Part shown: piece by piece, positions 11,001 through 19,800 of the stretch
How the letters are laid out: each line of letters opens with the position of its first letter
Position numbering within the stretch: the first letter of the stretch is position 1
Assembly (NCBI RefSeq): GCF_035083965.1
Contig: NC_089740.1
Coordinates: forward strand, 15,843,552 to 15,907,551
Direction of reading: 5' to 3'
DNA length: 64,000 bases
Source of the DNA: Branchiostoma lanceolatum
Taxonomy: Eukaryota > Chordata > Leptocardii > Amphioxiformes > Branchiostomatidae
Made by a program: the position numbers and the translations under genes
Notes under the pieces: model-generated
What the model was told of the DNA's origin: nothing
The model's database searches: none
What the model saw: only the letters and a program-made list of their open reading frames with translations

Positions 11001-13865
11001 TGGGTTATGCCGCCTCAGAACATGGGCCAAATCCCAAACACCCAGCCCATACTGTCTCAGAACATGGGTCAAATCCCAAACATCCAGCCCATACAGTCTC
11101 AGAACATGGGCCAAATTCCAAACCCCTGGGTTATGCCGTCTCAGGACTTGGGCCAAATCCCCAACACCCAGCCCATACGGTCTCAGAACATGGGTCAAAT
11201 CCCAAACATCCGGCCCATACAATCTCAGAACATGGGCCAAATCCCAAACATCCAGTCCATACAGTCTCAGAACATGGGTCAAACCCCAAACCCCTGGGCC
11301 ATGCCGTCTCAGAACATAGGCCAAATCCCAAACACCCAGCCCATACAGTCTCAGAACATGGGCCAAATCCCAAACATCCAGTCCATGCAGTCTCAGAATC
11401 TAGGCCAAACCCAAAACCCCCGGGCCATGGAATCTCAGTGCTTGCGTCAAACCCCAACCAACAGAGCCACAAAATCCCAAGAGATGAGCCGAATCCCTGT
11501 CCGCCGCCCCATGCAGCCCCAGGACTTCGGCCCTGCCAACAGAGCCACTACAACCCAAGACATGGGCCAAAGCGGCTCACCATCTTTTTGGCAGTACGAC
11601 AGTCTGGAAGGAGACTTCTTAGACTTTGGGAAGGAAAGTGACGGCTCCTTTCATCGCAGCATCCAGCAGACTGCCCTTCCAACCGCTCCTGCCAGGGGGC
11701 TCTCTTCTGTACCTGCCACAGGAGCCACGAGCAGTGTTCCCTGTGGAGATGTGCCCCCCTCCCCAGCAGGAAGGGAAACTCCGGGGACCCAGGCAGGGCA
11801 GGCGGCAGGCCAGCCCCCCATGGTGTTTCCTCCCGGCATGAGCTTCACTGAAAAGCTGCTTGCCGTGTCGGAAACCTTCGGCCCCGTCACCAAGAAAGAA
11901 GTGGAGAAGAGGATCCCCAAGTTTGAGTCAGAGGTGAAGAAGCTGACATTAAACAAAAGGAAGAACTACGACGACCTAATGGTGGACGATCTGGGCGATC
12001 GCGTCCCGGAGCAACATCGCTGGAAGCTCAAGTTGCTCCGCAGGATCATTGTGGGCGTTCTGCCCAGGATAACCAGGGAGGAAAAGGAGAGGGTCTCGTG
12101 GCTGTGTCGCCAGCTGGTCCCGCAAGAGGGCGTGGAACTTACCGAGGAGGTGTTCAGAGCGCTGACCTTCCCGAAAAGGGTGACGAACCCGCTCCTGAAG
12201 CCGCTGGTGATGACCGGGGTGGGGCCGGGCATGGAGGCGGGGAGGGCCGCGGGGAGGGCCGCGGGGAGGAGGGCCTGGGAGGACCGGGACCTGGTCAGGA
12301 CCTACCTGCAGCAGCAGGGCGCGGCCGCCACGGAGGAGGCGGTGCAGGCCGTCCTGCAGAACGAGCAGCTGCTACACGACGCCAGGAGCAGCATGGCGCT
12401 CCGGCACCTGGTCTGGGAAGGGGCGTCACGGGGCACATGCCAAGGCGCAGAGCAGGGCACATACCAGGGCGCAGAGCAGGGCACACACCAGGACGCAGAG
12501 CAGGGCACATACCAGGGCACACTGCAGGGCACAGAGAAGGGTGTAAAGCAGGGCGTAAAACAATTCACACTGCAGAAAACACAGCAGGGCACAAGTGCAG
12601 CAGCAAGCTCAGCTGTAAGTCAGGCTTTGCCCTCTGGAGAAAATCCAGCTTCGCGCTCAAACCAGGAACGACAGTCCCAGGCCCCAGCTGGCCCATCCTC
12701 AGAAAGACCTAAATTTGCTGGACCTTTCTGGAAGCCGAAAGAAGAAAGGGGCGGCACTCTGATCTTGACTCCGTATCCGCAGAAGATTGTCGCCTTTGTG
12801 GAGAAGCACTATGGAGAAAAGAGGAAGAATCAGGTTGTCGACAGGATCAACACGTTTGAGGAGGAACAGAAGGGAAACCCGGACTTCGTCTGGAGACACC
12901 ATCAGAACAACGACACGGTGATCGAGCAGCTGGCCTCGCGGCTGACCCTGCCTCCCGGGTCGGTGTGGAAACTCCGGCTGTTACGCAGGGTCGCGGTGGA
13001 ATGCCTGCCCAAGAAGACCGTGGTCGCGCGGGAGAGGATCCTGGACATGTGCCAGCACGTCCTGTTCGACGAAGGTGTCGAGGTCACCGAGGACGTTTTC
13101 AAAGTCATCATCGCCATAGTATCGAGAAGGTTTCGGGAATCGTCGGCAAGGGCGACAGGAAACCCGACACCGTTTCCGGTTAACCTTCGGGAATCGTCGG
13201 CAATGGCGACTAGACACCCGACACCGTTTCCGGAGAACCTTCGGGAGTCGTCGGCAATGACAACTGGAAATCCGACACCGTTTGCGGAGAACCTTCGGGA
13301 ACCATCGGTTATGACGTCGAGACACCCGACACCGTTTTCGGAGAACCTTCGGGAATCATCGGCAATGACGTCTAGACACCCGACACCGTTTGCGGAGAAC
13401 CTTCGGGAATCTTCGTCAATGGCGACTGGAAACCCGACACCCTTTTCGGAGAGAGCAATGCCCAGGACTGTACCAAGTACCTCCACAGGGGGGCAGACTG
13501 TACCAAGTATCTCCACAGGGGGGCATACTTATGTACCGAATGCCCAGAAAGTAGCGCAGACTTCGGCTGAGAACGCTGATAAACAGCAGATGGTGGTGGC
13601 CTTCCTGCTGAGCAGAGGTGTGCATGTGACTAGCGAGGCTGTGGAGGGGGTTCTTGAGAACCAACAGGCTCTCGAAAATATCGAGAGGATCTTCTGGACC
13701 CCCCTCCAGGACCGTCGCCTGGTGGAGCGGTACCTGCAGCAGGTCGGCATCCCCGTCACTCCGGAGGCCGTCAGCAAGATCATGGACAACCCCGAACTGC
13801 TGGGGAGCATCAAGAACACCCTCGGGGGCCAGGGGGGCAACCCTGGGGGCCACGGAGCCAACTGA
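5022..13865 (+). CDS. Very long repeat-rich nuclear-type protein with five copies of an unrecognised domain
   Basis: Exons 5022-7026 and 7516-13865 join in phase 1 (CAG/GTAAGG donor, TTTCACAG acceptor) to give about 2784 residues. The ATG at 5022 has a strong GCCATGG context. An acceptor-like CACTAG at 4990-4992 suggests an upstream non-coding exon. A ~120-residue domain recurs at about residues 241-365, 414-540, 689-813, 2109-2222 and 2414-2540. Its core is LPPGSVWKLRLLRRVV, preceded by an NND..IEQLA.RL helix. I do not recognise the family. Between the copies are three units of KRA-G-MSA-ELK-LEVLE type (8.07-8.57 kb), a His/Asp-rich 19-residue repeat, an Arg/Ser-rich stretch (10.2-10.4 kb), a KRKRGHSPSPRSSKK basic cluster, and a Gln/Asn/Pro 14-residue repeat. 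The C-terminus has two tandem helical motifs around VTSEAVEGVLEN, and a third copy lies near 12.3 kb. The RS-like and basic tracts suggest a nuclear, RNA- or chromatin-linked role, which is inference only. Confidence 0.8.
7027..7515 (+). other. Intron with an inverted-repeat remnant
   Basis: This is the phase-1 intron of the long repeat protein gene. At about 7319-7447 it carries a copy of a dispersed repeat also seen near 38520-38700, 49316-49445, 53885-53977 and 35465-35570. Here it lies between CGCCAAAAGTAG and a CTGATTTTGGCG arm. A second acceptor-like CACAG at 7485-7489 would break the frame, so I prefer 7515. Confidence 0.7.
9148..9590 (+). repeat. 57-base coding tandem repeat
   Basis: About eight units encode ERFHGDPHHDDRGPLRHDQ or close variants inside exon 2. 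The 57-base period keeps frame. Several later units are almost identical at DNA level, which suggests recent expansion or homogenisation. Confidence 0.95.
10820..11420 (+). repeat. 42-base coding tandem repeat
   Basis: About 14 units encode variants of NMGQIPNTQPIQSQ inside exon 2. Units alternate between forms containing NPWVMP and NTQPIQ, so there is a higher-order pattern. The translation is Gln/Asn-rich and probably disordered. Confidence 0.9.
13130..13455 (+). repeat. 54-base coding tandem repeat
   Basis: About six units encode NLRESSAMATRHPTPFSE-like 18-mers after the fifth copy of the unknown domain. Ser/Thr/Pro-rich, probably a linker. Confidence 0.9.
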
Positions 13866-14847
13866 ATGGTTCAACAACACCCGCGTGACTCATGGGGCAA
13901 CCTGAGGGGCTCAGCCTCACCCGGAGGACCTGAGGTGCCAACTGATCCAGGCTGTAACCAGGAACAAACCTGGTATTTGTTGACTGATTTAAGTACTATG
14001 AGGATGTGATAAGTTGTACCCACTGAGAAGTTATGGTCCAAAGAAAGTAGCAATTTTTTTATGTAATTCAATTCGAAGATTATAGTTCGAGGGTTTGAAT
14101 TATAATTTTTTAAAGTTCAACATCAGATCTTTAATTTGAGGAGGTTTTGAATTATTTTCAGACATTAGATCAATGTCACATAGGTTCTTTTGAAGACACA
14201 CTGGGACATTTAGTTCCATGCTTTATTTCTGCTTTTTTCGTTAACCTTCTGAAAAACTTCACAATCTAGAAGTAGATTTAGAGAGAGATGCATGTGTATC
14301 TGAAGATAGCTAAATACTAGGGTCACATTTTCTAACCAAGGCACGACCAGGCTGTTTGCAGGAATGAGAAATAAGACTTGTATCGAGAAAAGTACACAGA
14401 CAATGCTCATCACATTTTTTTGACGTTGTGTGAGTTTTATTGTCTTTTATATAAACTAGCAAGTGTAGCCCTAGCGCAAAACCCACGAAGATATGACTAC
14501 TAAATTTCTTTCTAAAGGTTTGAGTTCTTCATCGTCTTAGTTTGCTTTAAAGTTCGAATTGTGCGCTTGATATCTATTATACGTGACTAGAGATGTAATT
14601 ATAAGTACATTTATCATGGAACCAGTTTTCATGACAGTTTCAGTATCACTAATGTCAAAGACATGCTGATTTTTGTATACATCTTGCTAGTCTCAGGATT
14701 TGTGAAAAGTCATTAAAGCCAAATGGACTGTAAATTGCGTGATTGCCTTGTTAATTTGTAGACGTTATTATTACTTTTCTGTAGTTTAAGCCCGTTTATG
14801 TCCTACATTTGTAACCGAGACTCGCACCAGCCACTGCTGACTCTTAT
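13866..14847 (+). other. 3' flank / probable 3' UTR of the long repeat protein gene
   Basis: AT-rich, with no coding exon seen. An ATTAAA near 14712 could be a polyadenylation signal. At about 14316-14360 the sequence CTAGGGTCACATTT and the following ~30 bases resemble the terminal repeat of the element at 14848-15049, so an older relic of that family lies here. Confidence 0.4.
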
Positions 14848-15049
14848 GCTAGGGTCACATTTCCGATCCGGGGCCCGGCCGGGCAGCTTGTGGGAACGAA
14901 AACTATGATGTAAAAGACAACAAGACACACAGAACTTTTTAAAGATTTCGGCCTACCATACGCTTAATGTATATTCTTGATATGCATTTCTTATACTTTG
15001 TTTTCTCAAACAGCCCGGTCGGGCGCCGGCTTGGAAATGTGACCCTAGC
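14848..15049. mobile_element. Small TIR element (~200 bp)
   Basis: GCTAGGGTCACATTTCC at 14848 is matched in reverse complement at the right end (to 15049). The terminal repeats are about 39 bases and imperfect, and they include GC-rich CCCGGCCGGGC-like cores. No coding capacity. The target-site duplication is unclear. Confidence 0.75.
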
Positions 15050-15469
15050 CTTAGCTGGACTAAATCAACAACACAAGACTATCAACAATACAGCACAAAT
15101 AAGGTCAAATAAGATCATGACAACCAGGTTTTATTAATTTTCGAACATTTCAACAAAATTTAACACTTGGGCTGACAAAACTTACACTTACAGGAGGTAG
15201 GTTAAAATCACATGTTTGCAGCAGATTAAAAAAACATTTAAGATACATGTCTGATGTAGATACTAAGTAACACATTTTATGCAAATGTAGATTGAACACA
15301 AAGGTTAACAAAAAAACACACGAGAAATACCAGCGTAGGGTTTTCACTGAAGACAACAAAGGAACACCACCTAACTTTCATTAGAATGTCTTTATAAAGT
15401 TTAGAATCCAAATGAGGTAGATTGTCTTCCCTGCTAGTGTCCTGCACGTAAGTTTGTCCTAATTTTAAG

Positions 15470-16468
15470 TTGTCACTACTATCTAGAGTGCGGTCTTGAT
15501 AAAGTTTAAAAACCAATTGAGGTAGATTGTCACTACAATCTAGAGTGCGGTCTTGATAAAGTTTAAAAACCAGTTGAGGTAGATTGTCACTACTATCTAG
15601 ACTTTCTAGAGTGCGGTCTTGATAAAGTTTAAAAACCAGTTGAGGTAGATTGTCACTACTATCTAGAGTGCGGTCTTGATAAAGTTTAAAAACCAGTTGA
15701 GGTAGATTGTCACTACTATCTAGAGTGCGGTCTTGATAAAGTTTAAAAACCAATTGAGGTAGATTGTCACTACTATCTAGAGTGCGGTCTTGATAAAGTT
15801 TAAAAACCAGTTGAGGTAGATTGTCACTACTATCTAGAGTGCGGTCTTGATAAAGTTTAAAAACCAATTGAGGTAGATTGTCACTACTATCTAGAGTGCG
15901 GTCTTGATAAAGTTTAAAAACCAGTTGAGGTAGATTGTCACTACTATCTAGAGTGCGGTCTTGATAAAGTTTAAAAACCAGTTGAGGTAGATTGTCACTA
16001 CTATCTAGAGTGCGGTCTTGATAAAGTTTAAAAACCAGTTGAGGTAGATTGTCACTACTATCTAGAGTGCGGTCTTGATAAAGTTTAAAAACCAGTTGAG
16101 GTAGATTGTCACTACTATCTAGAGTGCGGTCTTGATAAAGTTTAAAAACCAGTTGAGGTAGATTGTCACTACTATCTAGAGTGCGGTCTTGATAAAGTTT
16201 AAAAACCAGTTGAGGTAGATTGTCACTACTATCTAGAGTGCGGTCTTGATAAAGTTTAAAAACCAGTTGAGGTAGATTGTCACTACTATCTAGAGTGCGG
16301 TCTTGATAAAGTTTAAAAACCAGTTGAGGTAGATTGTCACTACTATCTAGAGTGCGGTCTTGATAAAGTTTAAAAACCAGTTGAGGTAGATTGTCACTAC
16401 TATCTAGAGTGCGGTCTTGATAAAGTTTCAAAACCAGTTGAGGTAGATTGTCACTTCTATCTAGAGTA
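15470..16468. repeat. 57-base minisatellite, about 17 units
   Basis: Nearly identical 57-base units (GTGCGGTCTTGATAAAG core) run across 1 kb, with one 9-base insertion near 15600. Because 57 is divisible by three, the minus strand stays open and reads a 19-residue repeat (DNLPQLVFKLYQDRTLDSS) in a 426-codon frame. It lies about 370 bases beyond the stop codon of the minus-strand HypX-like gene. A TTTATT at 15130-15135 (AATAAA on the minus strand) would place the array inside that gene's 3' UTR. I treat it as non-coding. Confidence 0.9.
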
Positions 16469-16599
16469 GAGGCTGTTGTTAGTTGCACTCCAGTCATGCT
16501 TTTCATAGCATTTCGTATTTCTACACAGCACAGTTTACACATGGATGCCTCGCACAAACGACTCTCTTACCCTGTTTTCAAGAGTTTGGATCGCACTAC

Positions 16600-16850
16600 A
16601 TTTTGTTCCCGCGTCATAAAAATACTGTGTTCTACGACCTTGACTTTGTGTTCTGCGACCTTGATTCTAGTGATACAGGAACTTATACTGTGTTCTGCGA
16701 CCTTGACTTTGTGTTCTGCGACCTTGACTCTAGTGATACAGGAACTTATACTGTGTTCTGCGACCTTGACTCTAGTGATACAGGAACTTATACTGTGTTC
16801 TGCGACCTTCACTTTGTGTTCTGCGACCTTGACTCTAGTGATAGACAAAC
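16600..16850. repeat. Tandem array built from the stop-codon region of the HypX-like gene
   Basis: Units of ~21 and ~42 bases repeat (GTGTTCTGCGACCTTGAC and TAGTGATACAGGAACTTA). On the minus strand each longer unit repeats the context of the real stop codon (TATCACTAGAGTCAAGG), so the array seems to have arisen from the 3' edge of the coding sequence. Confidence 0.8.
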
Positions 16851-19800
16851 TTCCGCCTCTTCTCGTGGTACTCCGCGTCGTTGAAGCAGTGGCGCATGCG
16901 CTCCAGCTCCTCGTGACGGTGCTCGTCCAGGATGGACCAGAGTGATGACGTCATGGCCTGCTTCCTCCGCAGAATCTCGCGAGAGTTGGCCCGCACGCGC
17001 AGACACTTCAGGTGGATCAGCGCGTTCAGCTCCTTCGCGTTGTCCCCGATCACATCGTCCAGCATGCCTGGGGCGGAGATGCATGACTTTAACACATGTA
17101 CACCCGACCCACCTAAACCCAGACACACCCATGATATCCCCCAGACCCACCATCCATGCCATTTCTGTACCGCTGGCCCACCTAGCTTATGACATACTCA
17201 TGATCATGCAGTAGACACACCCATTTCCCTAAACCACCCATGTCACTAACCCACCCATGTTCCCGTGGCCCCAACCCACGCATGTCCCTAGCCCACGGTC
17301 CCAAGCCCACAGATGTCCCAAACCCACCCATGTCCCTGTCCCACCCTTGTGTCCCTAACTTCCCCATGTCCCAAACCTACCCATGTCCCAAACGCACCCA
17401 TGTCCCTAACCCACACGTTTCCCTAACGCACCCATGTCCCTAACCCACCCATGTCCTTAACCCACCCATGTCCCTAACCCACCCATGTCCCGAGCCTCCG
17501 TGGCCAGCACCGGCTGCAGCCGCGTGGTCAGTTCCTCCGCCATGGAGGTTCCCACCCTCTGCGGCAGGGAGTAGGTCCAGTACTCGGACCCGAAAAGCGC
17601 CATCTTGCGGTAGTGCGGGTTCAGCACCACGCCTGCGTGGCTCACGACCTGCGGAAAACATGGATGCCATCAGTCAGCTGACTGCAAGCTTTACTGTGTT
17701 TCCACTTTTTGTACTGTAGTTTTGCGAGGTCACGGCTTTCAGTGTATCGTGATCGAAGACAGAATAGACGATGTTGTTAGAGGGAAAAGATGAAAAGGAG
17801 AAGGAAGAAATTAAAAGGAGTGACGTGTAAATAATCCAAGACAAGTTTCTCTCACTAACAAACTAGTAGGCAATCTTCTGGTCGTGACAGGGAAGAGTGT
17901 GGTACATGGTGTTGAGGAATGAGAGAGATGGGGAAAGGAGGAGATATGAGAGAGGGGATGGAGGGAACTTTAGAGGAAAGGTTCTGTCGTGTTGGTTCCT
18001 GGGCTGCAGAGATGAAAGAGAGCAGAGGCAGAGATGAGAGAGAGGAGGCGGAGATGAGAGAGAGGAGGCGGAGATGAGGATGAGAGAGAGGAGGAGGATA
18101 TGGTCTGTCCTATCCGTACCTCGTCTGCGGCGAGCGCCATCATGGCCCCTCCTGCTCCGGCGTTCCCCTGCAGCGCCGCGACCGTCACCTTACTGCGCAT
18201 GCGGAATATCGCCTTCACCACGTCATCGATGGCGGTGATGTTAGCCCAGGATTCGGCGACGGCGCATTCGGCGTTCTCGATGACGTTCAGGTGGATGCCG
18301 TTGCTGAAGAAGTTATGCCTAAATATGGTAAAAATCAGCATGTTATGCCTAAATATGGTAAACATAATTCTAGGCCTAAATATGGTAAAAATCGACGTGT
18401 TATGCCTGAATATGGTAAACATCAACATACTATGCCTAAATATGGTAAACATCAGCATGTCACGCCTAAAAATAGTAAACACCATCATGTTACTAGCTTG
18501 TCTGGTCAGGTTGATAAGTTAGTGAGGTTAATGAGTTAGTAAAGTTAATAAGCTTGCGAATTCGACAGATTTAGCGCTCAACGGCCCAAGAGCGCGACCA
18601 TTGCCTACAGAACCCGCTCCAGCCTCCGGCACTGCTCCGTAAGTTGATGAGTTAGTGACGTTGATGAGTTAGTGAAGTTGATGAGTTAACGAGTTAAAGC
18701 TCACCCGCCCATCAAGACGACCACAGAGCAGTCCGGGTCCTGCTCCACCGCCCACAGAACCCGCTCCAGCCGCCGGCACTGCTCCGTAAGTTAATGAGTT
18801 AGTTACGTTGATAAGTTAATGAGTTAGTAAGGTTAATGATGTTGATAAGTCAGTGAAGTGGATGAGTTAACGAGGTAAAGCTCACCCGCCCATCAAGGCG
18901 ACCACAGAGCAGTCCGGGTCCTGCTCCACCGCCCACAGAACCCGCTCCAGCCGCCGGCACTGGTCCGTAAGTTAATGAGTTAGTAAGGTTAATGATGTTG
19001 ATAAGTTAGTGAAGCTGATGAGTTAAAGCTCACCCGCCCATCAAGGCGACCACAGAGCAGTCCGGGTCCTGCTCCACCGCCCACAGAGCCCGCTCCAGCC
19101 TCCGGCACTGCTCCGTAAGTTAATAAGTTAGTTACGTTGATAAGTTAATGAGTTGATGAGTTAGTGAAGCTGATGATTAAAGCTCACCCTCCCATCAAGG
19201 CGACCACAGAGCAGTCCGGGTCCTGCTCCACCGCCCACAGAACCCGCTCCAGCCGCCGGCACTGATCCGTGCTCATCGCGCCGTTGTAGAAGTCGAAGTG
19301 CACGTAACAGACGCCGTCTTGGCGCGTCGTCCAAACGTCTTGGAACGTCTTGGGCCTGGCGCCGTAAGGAAGGGGCCCGCAGGGGGTGATGGGAAGGAGT
19401 GTGACGTCAGCTGAAGGCAGGACGGACGTGGCGGGAAGCTTCAGACTGGTCTTCTTTGGCGATGCCTGCGGGGGGGGGGGGGGCGAGGGGGTTTATAGTG
19501 GAAGCATCCTCATTAGATAGCTTTAAACAATGCATGCAGTTAGATATGCGAAGGTTTATAGACGTGACAGGTCGTTCGGTGTAATATAACCAGCTGCTGC
19601 CGCGCCGCGTGCCTGCGAAGCTAGTGTGTTACGCCGAATGGCGGTTATACCGACTATACAGATACAGATACAGCGTTACTGAAAGCACGTTAAGAACCAC
19701 GTGCACACTCACCAATAAGGATTGATGATTATGAGGATCTGCATGGGGGGATGCTGGAAACGTATAACGATAACTTCAGGAAGGCGGCAACGCGACGCTT

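Noticed and set aside
10818..11366. 182-codon minus-strand frame opposite the Gln/Asn repeat
   Set aside because: Same reason: antisense of the 42-base coding repeat.
15277..16557. 426-codon minus-strand frame with a 19-residue repeat
   Set aside because: The frame is open only because the 57-base minisatellite unit is a multiple of three; flanking sequence shows no splice sites, no recognised domain, and it lies beyond the HypX-like stop codon.
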